A DNA stretch of 56,505 nt from Hungatella hathewayi WAL-18680 (GCF_000235505.1 NZ_JH379027.1:2151845-2208349); one strand, 5' to 3'; shown: positions 7,476 through 16,400, numbered from the stretch's first letter. Notes: generated by a model not told the origin, from the sequence alone. Numbers and translations: made by a program.

Positions 7476-8294
7476 CTACCGATAATTCTTCGTATAATGA
7501 TAATTAATCTCCGCCCCAATCAACAGAATACAGATACAGATATACAGCCACAGCATCAACAGCACAATGGCCGTCAGGCTCCCGTACATGTAGGAGAAGT
7601 TGCTGAAGTGGTCGAAGTACATGGAGAAGAGGTAGGAGAAGATGGTCCAGCCGGCGGCGCTGAAGAGGGCGCCGGGGACCTGGTTTCTAAGTTTCTGGTT
7701 GATGCTGGGCAGGTAGGCGTAGAGGGCCATGAAGGCCACAATCAGGATGGCCATGGCGGCCACGGAGCGGAAGCTGACGATGAAGGAAATGATTTCCCCA
7801 ATCAGCGGAAACAGCCGGTCAATCAGCCGCTGCAGCGAGCTTCCCAGCACCAGGAAAATCAGGCTGCCAACGCAGGCGAAGATAAAGACAATGGTGTATC
7901 CCGCGCAGATAATCCGCCGCACAATATAATTTCTCTTTCTGGAAATCTCATTTACCCGGTTCAAACTCCTCTCAATGCTCAACATCCCCCTGGAGGCTGA
8001 CCACAGCGCCGTGATGGCCGTAATGGACACAATCGTAGCCGGAGACTTTGTATACAAATCATCGATAATCCCCACCACAAAGGAATCCAGCATATCCGGC
8101 ATGATAGCCACCGTGATGGTCATCAAATCCGATTTGCTGATGTTGGGAATAAACTGAATCAAGGTCAAAAGCAGCATGATAAATGGAAAAAATGACAGCA
8201 CGATAAAGAACGAAGCCTGAGCCGCGTAAACGGTGACTTCGTCTTTGGTAAACTTGTCGTATATTCGTTTTCCCTCCACAATCAATGAAACCAT
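7476..8294 (-). CDS. YihY/BrkB-family (UPF0761) membrane protein
   Basis: A 272-residue integral membrane protein with about six hydrophobic segments. Family features are YAAQASFFIVLSFFPFIMLL near the N-terminus, ALWSASRGMLSIERSLNRV in the middle and MLWLYICICILLIGAEINY near the C-terminus. The family was once called ribonuclease BN, but that activity belongs to another protein; the true role (envelope or transport) is unsettled. The gene stands alone on the minus strand, convergent with the candidate RNA and divergent from the radical SAM gene. Coding DNA is strikingly C-rich on the coding strand compared with the AbiE region. Confidence 0.88.
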   Translation of the reverse strand: MVSLIVEGKRIYDKFTKDEVTVYAAQASFFIVLSFFPFIMLLLTLIQFIPNISKSDLMTITVAIMPDMLDSFVVGIIDDLYTKSPATIVSITAITALWSASRGMLSIERSLNRVNEISRKRNYIVRRIICAGYTIVFIFACVGSLIFLVLGSSLQRLIDRLFPLIGEIISFIVSFRSVAAMAILIVAFMALYAYLPSINQKLRNQVPGALFSAAGWTIFSYLFSMYFDHFSNFSYMYGSLTAIVLLMLWLYICICILLIGAEINYHYTKNYR

Positions 8295-8409
8295 AGGAGC
8301 CCTTTCTTAGCATCGTTATTATAGGTATATTAGCACGGGCAATAAAAAATAGCAAGTTGGTTATTTCCATTGTTATTTTCCGCTACATTTGGTAAAATTT
8401 AATCAACAT

Positions 8410-8441
8410 GGGACGAGGACTAGAAACCTGCGTCCCTTTTT
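8410..8441 (+). terminator. Possible attenuator hairpin before the radical SAM gene
   Basis: GGGACG-AGG and CCT-CGTCCC pair with one bulged base around an 8-nt loop, and TTTTT follows at once. The ribosome binding site begins 2 nt later. Since the upstream neighbour is on the other strand, a terminator here can only act on the leader of the downstream gene. Confidence 0.55.
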
Positions 8442-8455
8442 GAAAGGAGATGGAC

Positions 8456-9346
8456 ATGGAATACGTACCCGCCAAAACCATCGTGACCAAGGCAAAGGAC
8501 ACCAGCTGGTTCGGGATTGATTACAATATGAATATTTACCGGGGCTGCTGCCACGGCTGCATTTACTGTGACAGCCGCTCCGACTGCTATCAGATCGACA
8601 ACTTTGACACCGTCCGCGCTAAGGAGGACGCCCTTCGGATTATCCGGGACGACTTGCGGCGGAAGGTGAAGCTGGGGGTGGTGGGCACCGGCTCCATGAG
8701 TGACCCCTACAACCCCTTTGAGGGGGAAATGCAGCTGACACGCCATGCCCTGGAGCTGATCGACGCCTTCGGCTTCGGCGTGGCCATCGCCACCAAGAGT
8801 ACGCTGATGATGCGTGACATGGACATTCTGGAGAGTATCAAGGAGCATTCCCCGGTCCTCTGCAAGGTGACTATCACTACGGCCGATGACGCCCTGTCCA
8901 AGAAGGTGGAGCCCCATGTGGCCTGCTCCTCGGAGCGGTTTGCCATGCTGGACGCGCTAGGAAGCCACGGCATTTACGCCGGAATCCTGCTGATGCCGGT
9001 CCTGCCGTTTCTGGAGGACTCGGAGGAAAATGTGCTGGCCATCGTCCGCCGTGCCCACGAGGCAGGCGCCAGGTTCATCTACCCGGCCTTCGGCATGACC
9101 CTTCGAAACAACCAGCGGGAGTGGTATTTTGACAAGCTAAATGAAATCTTTCCGGGCCAAAATCTTCCGGAGCAGTATATCAAACGCTACGGCAACCGCT
9201 ACGAATGCCACAGCCCCCGGGCCAGAACCCTATGGAATAAATTTACACAGGAATGCGCCAAATACGGAATTTTATATGACATGAAAGACATTACCCATTC
9301 CTATAAGAAGAACTACGAAGTGACACAATTGAGCATGTTTGATTAA
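8456..9346 (+). CDS. SPL-like radical SAM protein
   Basis: About 296 residues. The Cys triad C-x3-C-x2-C in GCCHGCIYCDS should bind a 4Fe-4S cluster that cleaves S-adenosylmethionine. GTGSMSDPYNPFE and the TKSTLMMRDMDIL segment match the SPL-family radical SAM proteins (Rv2578c-like) rather than true spore photoproduct lyase, which has a different N-terminal half. The substrate is unknown. Start: ATG 8456 is 6 bp after AAAGGAG; ATG 8450 is in frame but touches the ribosome binding site. The MFS transporter gene follows closely and the two are probably cotranscribed. Confidence 0.85.
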   Translation: MEYVPAKTIVTKAKDTSWFGIDYNMNIYRGCCHGCIYCDSRSDCYQIDNFDTVRAKEDALRIIRDDLRRKVKLGVVGTGSMSDPYNPFEGEMQLTRHALELIDAFGFGVAIATKSTLMMRDMDILESIKEHSPVLCKVTITTADDALSKKVEPHVACSSERFAMLDALGSHGIYAGILLMPVLPFLEDSEENVLAIVRRAHEAGARFIYPAFGMTLRNNQREWYFDKLNEIFPGQNLPEQYIKRYGNRYECHSPRARTLWNKFTQECAKYGILYDMKDITHSYKKNYEVTQLSMFD

Positions 9347-9380
9347 TACCCAAAGACCGGCACACATAAGGGAGAATGAG

Positions 9381-10634
9381 ATGGAAAAGGCGAAACTGAC
9401 GAAACTGGAAAAGTACTGGATTTTATACGATGTGGGCAACTCGGCCTTTGTGCTGCTGGCGGCCACCATACTGCCCATCTATTTTAATTATCTGGCGGAG
9501 CTTGGCGGCCTGTCCGAGGTGGATTACATGGCCTACTGGGGTTATGCCGCCTCCATATCCACGCTGCTGGTGGCGGTGATTGGCCCCATATTCGGGACGC
9601 TGGCCGACACCAAGGAGTACAAGAAACCGATTTTCATCATCAGCATGATGGTGGGGGTGCTGGGCTGTGCCGTGCTGTCGGTGCCCACATCCTGGGTCAT
9701 CTTCCTGGCCGTGTTCGTGGTGGCCAAGGTGGGGTATTCCGCCAGCCTGATATTCTATGACTCCATGCTGACGGATGTGACCACCCCGGAGCGGATGGAC
9801 ATGGTCTCCTCCCAGGGTTATGCCTGGGGGTATATCGGCAGCTGCATTCCCTTTGTGGTCAGCCTGGGTCTGGTGCTGGGATATGAGGCGGTGGGCATTT
9901 CCATGACAACGGCCATGGCCATTGCCTTCGTGCTCAACGCGCTGTGGTGGGTGGGGGTCACGATACCGCTGTTAAAGACCTACCGCCAGATACACCATGT
10001 GGAGACACAGGGAACCCATGTGATGCGGGAGAGTCTGGGGCGGCTGGTTCACGCCTTCCGGGATTTGAAGGGGCATAAGAATATTCTGGTGTTCCTCATT
10101 GCCTTTTTCTTCTATATAGATGGGGTCTACACCATCATCGAGATGGCGACGGCCTACGGAAGCGCGCTGGGGCTGGATACCCAGGGACTGCTGCTGGCGC
10201 TTTTGCTGACCCAGATTGTGGCATTCCCGTTTTCGATTCTGTTTGGGGTGCTGGCTAAGCGGTACCGGACGGACAAGCTGATTGGGATGTGTATTCTGGC
10301 CTACACCGGAATTGCCATCTTTGCCATCCAGCTTGACAAGCAGTGGGAATTCTGGGTGCTGGCGGTGTTTGTGGGCATGTTCCAGGGAGGCGTGCAGGCG
10401 TTGTCCCGGTCCTACTTTGCCAGAATCATTCCGCCGGAGAAGTCGGGAGAATTCTTTGGCATTTACGATATCTGCGGGAAAGGGGCATCCTTTATGGGGA
10501 CCGCCCTGATGGGACTATTCGCCCAGATTACCGGGAAACCGGGGGGCGGCGTGGCGATTCTGGCCGTCATGTTCCTGATTGGGTATGTGTTGTTTCGAAA
10601 GGCCGCGGCTATGAACGCTTCCAAGTTCCAATAG
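9381..10634 (+). CDS. MFS transporter, UMF1/Atg22-like
   Basis: A 417-residue protein with about 12 membrane helices. It begins MEKAKLTKLEKYWILYDVGNS; the YDVGNSAF segment is the hallmark of the UMF1 (vacuole effluxer Atg22-like) branch of the major facilitator superfamily. The mid-protein GVLAKRYRTDKLIG loop and the QALSRSYFARIIPPEKSGEFFG motif also match this branch. The start at 9381 has GGGAG 6 bp upstream. It lies 34 bp after the radical SAM gene and 42 bp before the HD phosphohydrolase gene, so the three may form one transcript. The substrate cannot be told from sequence; distant relatives export amino acids or peptides. Confidence 0.88.
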   Translation: MEKAKLTKLEKYWILYDVGNSAFVLLAATILPIYFNYLAELGGLSEVDYMAYWGYAASISTLLVAVIGPIFGTLADTKEYKKPIFIISMMVGVLGCAVLSVPTSWVIFLAVFVVAKVGYSASLIFYDSMLTDVTTPERMDMVSSQGYAWGYIGSCIPFVVSLGLVLGYEAVGISMTTAMAIAFVLNALWWVGVTIPLLKTYRQIHHVETQGTHVMRESLGRLVHAFRDLKGHKNILVFLIAFFFYIDGVYTIIEMATAYGSALGLDTQGLLLALLLTQIVAFPFSILFGVLAKRYRTDKLIGMCILAYTGIAIFAIQLDKQWEFWVLAVFVGMFQGGVQALSRSYFARIIPPEKSGEFFGIYDICGKGASFMGTALMGLFAQITGKPGGGVAILAVMFLIGYVLFRKAAAMNASKFQ

Positions 10635-10676
10635 CCAGGATAAAGATAGAAAATCAAGAGAGAAGAGGATACCATT

Positions 10677-11276
10677 ATGGAAATGAGAAAACTGATTCAG
10701 ACAATGGAGCTGGCCGAAGCTCTGAAGAATAATACCCGCCATTCCTGGACTTCAAAGGGACGGCATGAGAGCGTAGCGGAGCACAGCTGGAGACTCTGTC
10801 TTTTCGCCTATTTTATCAGGGATGAATTCCCGGAGGCGGACATGGACAAGGTCCTCCACATGTGCCTGTTCCACGACATGGGGGAAGCATTTACGGGAGA
10901 TATCCCGTCTTTTCAGAAGACGGAGGCCGATGAGGTGCGGGAGGCCCAAGTGGTCTATGAGTGGGTGGACAGCCTTCCGGCCCCTTATAACACGGAACTT
11001 CGCGCCCTGTACGAGGAGATGGACGCCCTGGAGACCCTGGAGGCCAGAATCTACAAGGCGCTTGACAAGATGGAGGTCCTGATGCAGCACAACCAGTCCG
11101 ACTTATCCACCTGGCTCCCCTTGGAATATGAGCTGAATCTGAAATACGGTGTGGAGCAGGCCGAGTTTCACGACTACCTGCGGGAACTCCGCCAGATGGT
11201 TTCCGATGACTGTATAGCAAAAGTAAAACAGGAAGACCCGGAGAAATACCGGGAGCTGGGCTGGGAACAGCCGTGA
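10677..11276 (+). CDS. HD-domain phosphohydrolase (YfbR/HDDC2-like)
   Basis: A 199-residue metal-dependent phosphohydrolase. The HD signature is visible in order: H in RHESVAEHSWR, HD in CLFHDMGEAFTGDIP, and a late D in RIYKALDKMEVLMQ. The family includes 5'-deoxynucleotidases acting on dNMPs, so a nucleotide salvage or pool-cleaning role is likely but the exact substrate is unknown. The protein has no signal peptide and should be cytoplasmic. The gene ends the radical SAM-MFS-HD unit and is followed by a very strong terminator that starts inside its stop codon. Confidence 0.85.
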   Translation: MEMRKLIQTMELAEALKNNTRHSWTSKGRHESVAEHSWRLCLFAYFIRDEFPEADMDKVLHMCLFHDMGEAFTGDIPSFQKTEADEVREAQVVYEWVDSLPAPYNTELRALYEEMDALETLEARIYKALDKMEVLMQHNQSDLSTWLPLEYELNLKYGVEQAEFHDYLRELRQMVSDDCIAKVKQEDPEKYRELGWEQP

Positions 11277-11325
11277 CGCAAAGAATCCCCCGCTGTATGA
11301 GGCAGCGGGGGATTCTTTGTGTCAC
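11272..11325. terminator. Very strong bidirectional-type terminator
   Basis: GTGAC-CAAAGAATCCCCCGCTG pairs with CAGCGGGGGATTCTTTG-GTCAC over 23 positions with one mismatch and a 7-nt loop. The stem begins at the stop codon of the HD gene. The T content 3' of the GC-rich core is TTCTTTGTGT. Confidence 0.85.
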
Positions 11326-11421
11326 GGATAACCCATATAGAAAAAATGACAAAAACGAAGGCATTTTCCGGGGAAAAACGGGAATAATTTTGTATATAGT
11401 GACGAAAATGGAAAAGAAAGA

Positions 11422-11501
11422 AAATTTCACCAAAAATGCTATTGACGAAATCAAAGAATCATATTATGATATAGACATCAGATGAAATTAAATTTCACCA
11501 A
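11422..11501 (+). repeat. Direct repeat and palindrome flanking the fru promoter (candidate operator)
   Basis: AAATTTCACCAA occurs at 11422-11433 and again at 11490-11501, 68 bp apart, one copy on each side of the promoter. The downstream copy overlaps the perfect 15-bp palindrome TGAAATT-A-AATTTCA (11483-11497), just after the expected transcription start. The arrangement suits a repressor that loops or blocks the promoter. No fruR/DeoR-type gene lies next to the operon, so the regulator is unknown. Confidence 0.55.
11442..11470 (+). promoter_or_regulatory. Promoter of the fructose operon
   Basis: TTGACG (11442-11447), a 17-bp spacer and TATGAT (11465-11470), 50 bp before fruK. It is flanked by two copies of AAATTTCACCAA (see the repeat entry). 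Confidence 0.8.
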
Positions 11502-11519
11502 GACAAGGAGATGTGATGA

Positions 11520-12473
11520 ATGATTTACACTGTAACATTTAATCCCGCGCTGGATTATGTAGTAAAAGTAAATCACTTCACGCTGGGAATGGTCAACCGG
11601 ACAGTTCAGGAAGACATCTATTACGGGGGCAAGGGGATTAACGTATCCACGGTGTTAAAGAATCTGGGATATGACAACACCGCCCTGGGATTTGTGGCCG
11701 GATTCACAGGTGATGAGATTGTAAGGGGAGCGAAGACTCTGGGGTTTATCCCGGATTTTATCCGGGTGGAGCACGGGATATCCCGCATTAACGTCAAGAT
11801 GAAATCCGATGAGGAGAGCGAGATCAACGGCATGGGTCCGGAGATAACGCCAAAGGACGTGGAAAAACTGTTTGAGAAGCTGGAAAAGCTGGCGGACGGC
11901 GATATCCTGATACTGTCGGGAAGCATCCCAAAATCCATTGACGATGACATTTATGAGAACATCATGGCAAGGCTGGACGGAAGAGGAATCCGGATTGTGG
12001 TGGACGCGGAGAAGAACCTGCTGTTGAATGTGCTTCAGTACCATCCCTTCCTGATTAAGCCTAACAATCACGAGCTGGGCGACATGTTCGGCGTGGTGCT
12101 GAATGGCGACGGGGAGATAACGGAGTACGCGAAGAAACTTCAGGAGAGAGGCGCCCGCAACGTGCTGATATCCATGGCAGGCGACGGGGCCATCCTGGTG
12201 GATGAGACGGGGAAGACCCACCGCATGGGAGTTCCCAAAGGAACGGTCCGCAACTCGGTGGGAGCCGGGGATTCCATGGTGGCCGGATTTGTGGCCGGGT
12301 ACCTGGAGCGGCAGGATTATGAGCATGCACTGAGACTGGGAAGCGCCGCCGGAAGCGCCAGCGCGTTTTCGGAAGGTCTGGCCTCAAAGGAAGATATCAT
12401 GAAACTTTATCAGGAATTATCAGGGGAAACAAGGAAGGTCCACGCCTGCACAGGCAGACCTGGAAATGAGTAG
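11520..12473 (+). CDS. fruK: 1-phosphofructokinase
   Basis: A 317-residue PfkB/ribokinase-family kinase that phosphorylates fructose 1-phosphate to fructose 1,6-bisphosphate in the cytoplasm. Seen: the N-terminal ITYTVTFNPALD-type start (here MIYTVTFNPALDYVVKV), GGKGINVSTVLKNLG, the central LSGSIPKS, and the anion-hole motif RNSVGAGDSMVAGF with the catalytic Asp. AAGGAG lies 9 bp before the ATG. The PTS gene fruA follows after 12 bp in the same operon, giving the usual fruK-fruA pair. The C-terminal tail beyond the kinase fold (TRKVHACTGRPGNE) is short and unremarkable. Confidence 0.95.
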   Translation: MIYTVTFNPALDYVVKVNHFTLGMVNRTVQEDIYYGGKGINVSTVLKNLGYDNTALGFVAGFTGDEIVRGAKTLGFIPDFIRVEHGISRINVKMKSDEESEINGMGPEITPKDVEKLFEKLEKLADGDILILSGSIPKSIDDDIYENIMARLDGRGIRIVVDAEKNLLLNVLQYHPFLIKPNNHELGDMFGVVLNGDGEITEYAKKLQERGARNVLISMAGDGAILVDETGKTHRMGVPKGTVRNSVGAGDSMVAGFVAGYLERQDYEHALRLGSAAGSASAFSEGLASKEDIMKLYQELSGETRKVHACTGRPGNE

Positions 12474-12485
12474 GAGGGATAAGCT

Positions 12486-14510
12486 ATGAAGATTACGGAA
12501 TTATTGAAACCGGAAAGCATTGCGCTGGGCATCAGCGCGTCATCCAAAGAAGATGCCATCAACCAGCTGGTGGCTCTGATGGAAAAGGGCGGAAGACTGA
12601 ACGACAAGGCTGGCTATAAAGAGGGGATTCTGGCGAGAGAAGCCCTTGGAAGCACGGCGGTTGGTGAGGGGATTGCCATTCCCCACGCGAAGGTGGCGGC
12701 TGTGAAGGAGCCGGGACTTGCGGCAGCCGTGGTGCCGGAGGGCGTGGACTATGAGGCGTTTGACGGTTCCCTGGCCAACCTGATATTCATGATTGCGGCG
12801 CCGGAGGGCGAGGCGGATACCCATCTGGAGGCCTTGTCCAGACTGTCCACCCTGCTGATGGTTCCGGGATTTAAGGATTCTCTGATTGCGGCGAAATCGA
12901 AGGAAGAGTTTTTGACTATTATCGATAAGGCGGAGAAAGAGCGGTTCGGCGAGACAGAGGAGGCCAAAGCCGGAAATGCGGACGGCGCGGCCAGTGCAGC
13001 CGGCGGCAAAACAGCCGGAAATGCTGGCGGTGCATCAAAGACAGGAAATGCAGCCGCAGCAGACAGTAAAAATACATCCACAGGCAGCAGCGCTGCCGGC
13101 TACCGCGTCCTCGCGGTAACCGCCTGCCCCACCGGTATCGCCCACACCTTCATGGCGGCAGAGAACCTGGAGAACATGGGCAAGAAGCTGGGTATCCCGG
13201 TGAAGGCGGAGACCAACGGCTCCGGCGGCGCCCAGAACGTGCTGACGAAAGAGGAGATTGCCAGCGCCGACGCCATCATCATCGCGGCGGACAAAAACGT
13301 GGAGATGGCCCGGTTTGACGGAAAGCCGGTTATCATGACCTCCGTCTCCGAGGGCATCCACAAGGGCGAAGAACTGGTGCAGAAGGCAGTCAGCGGAACG
13401 GTTCCCATCTACCATCATGCCGGCGGCAGCGATGGCGGCGAGGTGTCCGGCTCCAACGACAGCGTGGGACGTACCATCTACAAACACCTGATGAACGGCG
13501 TTTCCCACATGCTTCCCTTCGTCATCGGCGGCGGTATCCTGATTGCCCTTGCGTTCCTGTTCGACGACTATGCCATCAACCCGGCAAACTTCGGTAAGAA
13601 CACGCCTCTGGCGGCTTACTTAAAGACCATCGGCGAGCAGGCCTTCGGCATGATGCTTCCGGTTCTGGCCGGTTACATCGCCATGAGTATCGCGGACCGT
13701 CCCGGTCTGGCTGTGGGCTTTGTAGGCGGACTTGTGGCGAAGATGGGCTGTACCTTTGCAAATCCCGCCGGCGGCGACGTGAACGCCGGATTCCTGGGCG
13801 CGCTGTTTGCCGGTTTTGTGGGCGGCTACATTATCGTTCTGCTCCGCAAATGCTTCAGCAAGCTGCCGAAATCCCTGGAAGGCATCAAGCCGGTGCTGTT
13901 ATACCCGGTGCTTGGCATCTTCCTGGTAGGCGTTGCGACCACCTTTATCAATCCTTATGTCGGTATGATTAATGACGCGCTGAGCGGCGCCCTGAACAGC
14001 ATGGGCGGCACAAGCCGCGTGGTTCTCGGCATGGTGGTAGCCGGCATGATGTCCGTGGATATGGGCGGCCCGGTGAACAAGGCAGCTTACGTCTTCGGCA
14101 CGGCCCAGCTGGCGGAGGGCAACTTCGAGGTGATGGCGGCGGTGATGGCCGGCGGTATGGTGCCTCCGATTGCCATCGCCCTGTGTACCACATTTTTCAA
14201 AAACAGATTCAGCGAGAAAGACAGACAGTCCGGTCTCGTGAACTATATTATGGGACTCTCCTTCATTTCCGAGGGCGCGATTCCCTTTGCGGCGGCTGAC
14301 CCGCTGCGCGTGATTCCTTCCTGTGTCATCGGCTCAGCCGTGGCCGGCGGACTGTCCATGTTCTTCAACTGTACGCTTCGGGCGCCTCACGGCGGCATCT
14401 TCGTTCTGCCGACCATTGGCAATCCGTTCGCCTATCTGGCGGCGGTGCTGGTTGGCTCCGCGGTTGGATGTGTGATACTGGCAATGCTGAAAAAGCCGTA
14501 CCAGGCGTAG
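12486..14510 (+). CDS. fruA: Fructose-specific PTS enzyme IIABC
   Basis: A 674-residue membrane permease that imports fructose and phosphorylates it at C1. Domains in order: IIA (about 1-150) with phospho-His67 in GIAIPHAK; an Ala/Gly-rich linker (about 160-205, AGNADGAASAAGGK type); IIB (about 210-310) with the phospho-Cys in TACPTGIAHTFMAAE; IIC (about 330-674) with several membrane helices, including HMLPFVIGGGILIALAF and MGGPVNKAAYVFGTA. The fused A-B-C order is the common Gram-positive arrangement. It works with FruK encoded 12 bp upstream. Phosphate must come from a true HPr elsewhere, because the HPr-like protein in this window lacks the catalytic His. Confidence 0.95.
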   Translation: MKITELLKPESIALGISASSKEDAINQLVALMEKGGRLNDKAGYKEGILAREALGSTAVGEGIAIPHAKVAAVKEPGLAAAVVPEGVDYEAFDGSLANLIFMIAAPEGEADTHLEALSRLSTLLMVPGFKDSLIAAKSKEEFLTIIDKAEKERFGETEEAKAGNADGAASAAGGKTAGNAGGASKTGNAAAADSKNTSTGSSAAGYRVLAVTACPTGIAHTFMAAENLENMGKKLGIPVKAETNGSGGAQNVLTKEEIASADAIIIAADKNVEMARFDGKPVIMTSVSEGIHKGEELVQKAVSGTVPIYHHAGGSDGGEVSGSNDSVGRTIYKHLMNGVSHMLPFVIGGGILIALAFLFDDYAINPANFGKNTPLAAYLKTIGEQAFGMMLPVLAGYIAMSIADRPGLAVGFVGGLVAKMGCTFANPAGGDVNAGFLGALFAGFVGGYIIVLLRKCFSKLPKSLEGIKPVLLYPVLGIFLVGVATTFINPYVGMINDALSGALNSMGGTSRVVLGMVVAGMMSVDMGGPVNKAAYVFGTAQLAEGNFEVMAAVMAGGMVPPIAIALCTTFFKNRFSEKDRQSGLVNYIMGLSFISEGAIPFAAADPLRVIPSCVIGSAVAGGLSMFFNCTLRAPHGGIFVLPTIGNPFAYLAAVLVGSAVGCVILAMLKKPYQA

Positions 14511-14561
14511 GAAATACGACAGGTAACTGTCTTCGTGAAAAAAATATCAAATTACAGGCAG

Positions 14562-14610
14562 ATATGCCGGCGGGGAAATGAAATCTCTGCCGGCATTGCC
14601 GCATTTTGAA
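14562..14610 (+). terminator. Possible terminator after fruA
   Basis: ATGCCGGC and GCCGGCAT form an 8-bp stem around a 17-nt loop, followed by TGCCGCATTTTG. The tail is only weakly T-rich, so this is tentative. Confidence 0.4.
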
Positions 14611-14631
14611 GGGGACCCCGGCCGGAAGCAT

Positions 14632-14660
14632 TTGACGGATGCCGGAAAACTGGTTAAAAT
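14632..14660 (+). promoter_or_regulatory. Promoter of the oxidoreductase-HAD pair
   Basis: TTGACG (14632-14637), a 17-bp spacer and TAAAAT (14655-14660), 34 bp before the start codon at 14695. This supports choosing that start over an in-frame ATG at 14578, which would lie upstream of the promoter. Confidence 0.75.
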
Positions 14661-14694
14661 AGAGTCAATATGGAAAGAATGCGGAGGACGGGAT

Positions 14695-15654
14695 ATGGTG
14701 AATTACAACTGGGCGATGGTGGGCGCCGGAGGAATAGCGTCGGAGATGGCGGAAGCGTTAAAGGAGCTGGGAGGCGGAGTTTACGGTGTCTGCGCGTCCC
14801 GGTATGAATCGGCGGAAGCATTTTCCCGCAAGCACGGTGTTCTTCATGCGTTTGGAAGCTGTGAGGAGATGCTTGGGGATTCCAAGGTGGATATCGTCTA
14901 TGTGGCGACGCCCCACAATCTGCATTACGAAGTGATCAAAAAAGCGCTTCTGGCTGGGAAGCATGTGCTGTGCGAGAAATCCATCACGGTGGATGCGGGA
15001 CAGCTGGAGGAGTTGGTGGCGCTGGCGGCGGAGAGGAAGCTGATCCTCCAGGAGGCCATGACCATCTACCACATGCCGCTCTACAAGAAGCTGCGGGAGG
15101 TGGCGGCGTCCGGCGCCATCGGCGATATCAAGATGGTGCAGGTGAATTTCGGCAGCTGCAAGGAGTACGATGTGAATAACCGCTTTTTCAATAAGGATTT
15201 GGCGGGAGGCGCCCTGCTTGATATCGGCGTGTATGCGGCGGCATTTGCCAGAAGTTTCCTCAGTGAGAGGCCGGAGGAAGTGCTGACCACGGTGAAATAC
15301 TTTGAGACCGGGGTGGATGAGCAGTCGGGAATCATTCTGAAAAACAGCCGGGATGAGATGGCTGTCATGGCGCTGACTATGCGGGCCAAGCAGCCCAAGC
15401 GTGGCGTCGTTGCCGGGGAGAAGGGCTATATTGAGGTGAACAACTACCCGCGGGCGGACCGGGCCGTCATCGTTTACACGGAGGATGGCAGGACGGAGGA
15501 GCTGGCGTGCGGCGAGATGGGCCGGGCTCTCTGCTACGAGGTGGAAGACATGGAGGCCGCGGTGAGTCATGGCGGCGGCCAGCTGGAACTGGAGTATACG
15601 CGGGACGTGATGCATATCCTGACGGAAGTAAAACGACAATGGGAGATGAAATAA
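14695..15654 (+). CDS. Gfo/Idh/MocA-family NAD(P)-dependent oxidoreductase
   Basis: About 319 residues. The Rossmann motif is at the N-terminus (WAMVGAGGIASEMAEAL), followed by VYVATPHNLHYEVIKKAL and the family signature GKHVLCEKSITVD, in which the Lys of EKS is the catalytic-site residue. The C-terminal half has KMVQVNFGSC and GGALLDIGVYAAAFA, as in the dimeric dihydrodiol dehydrogenase-like branch. The substrate is probably a sugar or inositol-type polyol but cannot be read from sequence. GGAGGA lies 6 bp before ATG 14695. The stop overlaps the next gene's ATG by one base (TAATG), so the two are translationally coupled. Confidence 0.88.
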   Translation: MVNYNWAMVGAGGIASEMAEALKELGGGVYGVCASRYESAEAFSRKHGVLHAFGSCEEMLGDSKVDIVYVATPHNLHYEVIKKALLAGKHVLCEKSITVDAGQLEELVALAAERKLILQEAMTIYHMPLYKKLREVAASGAIGDIKMVQVNFGSCKEYDVNNRFFNKDLAGGALLDIGVYAAAFARSFLSERPEEVLTTVKYFETGVDEQSGIILKNSRDEMAVMALTMRAKQPKRGVVAGEKGYIEVNNYPRADRAVIVYTEDGRTEELACGEMGRALCYEVEDMEAAVSHGGGQLELEYTRDVMHILTEVKRQWEMK

Positions 15655-16316
15655 TGTACAGATGCTGCATGTTTGATTTGGATGGAACGCTGATTAACAC
15701 CATTTACGCGCTGACTTACACGATCAATCTGACTCTGAAAAAATATGGTCTGGGCCCCATCGAGGACGAGCAGACCAAGGTGTTTGTGGGGGACGGATAT
15801 CAAAAGTTTGTAGAGCGGGCGCTCCGCTATTGCGGCGATGTGGAGCTGGCCCACCGGGAGGACGCTCTGATGACCTATGACGCCCTGTTTAAGGAGCATT
15901 GTCTCTACCGGATTGAGGCTTACGATGGAATGAAGGAGCTTCTGGATGCGCTGAAAGCCAAAGGTATCAAGATTGCCGTTGTCACGAACAAGTCCCACGA
16001 CAGAGCGATTGAAAATGTGGAAATCGTGTTCGGGAAGGATTATTTTGACAGGATTACGGGGGAGCAGGAGGGCGTCCGGTGCAAACCGGACCCGGCCATG
16101 GCTTTAGGTACGGCGAAGGCCCTGGGGGTGGACCCCTCGGAGTGTCTGTATTTTGGCGATACCAACACCGATATGAAGACTGGAATCAACGCCGGCATGG
16201 ACACGGTGGGCGTCCTCTGGGGCTTTCGGGACAGGGAGGAGCTGGAGGCGTTTCACCCGAAATATATCATAGAGCATCCGGGCGATATTCTGCCAGCCAT
16301 CGAGGCGGCAGAGTAA
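15654..16316 (+). CDS. HAD-superfamily phosphatase (phosphoglycolate phosphatase-like)
   Basis: A 220-residue hydrolase. HAD motif I is CCMFDLDGTLINT (the two Asp are nucleophile and acid), motif II is AVVTNKSH, the conserved Lys region is CKPDPAMAL, and motif IV is YFGDTNTDMKTGINAG. The cap after motif I is helical and fits the C1-type of Gph/PGP enzymes. The in vivo substrate may be 2-phosphoglycolate or a sugar phosphate. The start overlaps the oxidoreductase stop and has GGGAG 8 bp upstream; any longer frame would run far into that gene. Confidence 0.9.
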   Translation: MYRCCMFDLDGTLINTIYALTYTINLTLKKYGLGPIEDEQTKVFVGDGYQKFVERALRYCGDVELAHREDALMTYDALFKEHCLYRIEAYDGMKELLDALKAKGIKIAVVTNKSHDRAIENVEIVFGKDYFDRITGEQEGVRCKPDPAMALGTAKALGVDPSECLYFGDTNTDMKTGINAGMDTVGVLWGFRDREELEAFHPKYIIEHPGDILPAIEAAE

Positions 16317-16363
16317 CATACCGGAGGAAGGAACAGACAGAAAAAACGAAGAAAAATGACGAA

Positions 16364-16400
16364 AGCGGAGCCAATATCGTAGAGGTTCCGCTATTTTTCT
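16364..16400 (+). terminator. Rho-independent terminator after the HAD gene
   Basis: AGCGGAGCC and GGTTCCGCT form a 9-bp stem (one G-U pair) with an 11-nt loop, followed by ATTTTTCT. Confidence 0.75.

Noticed and set aside
7476-8000. Long open frames opposite yihY on the + strand (Gln/His-rich, basic)
   Set aside because: They mirror a well-supported membrane protein gene and have no ribosome binding site or family pattern.
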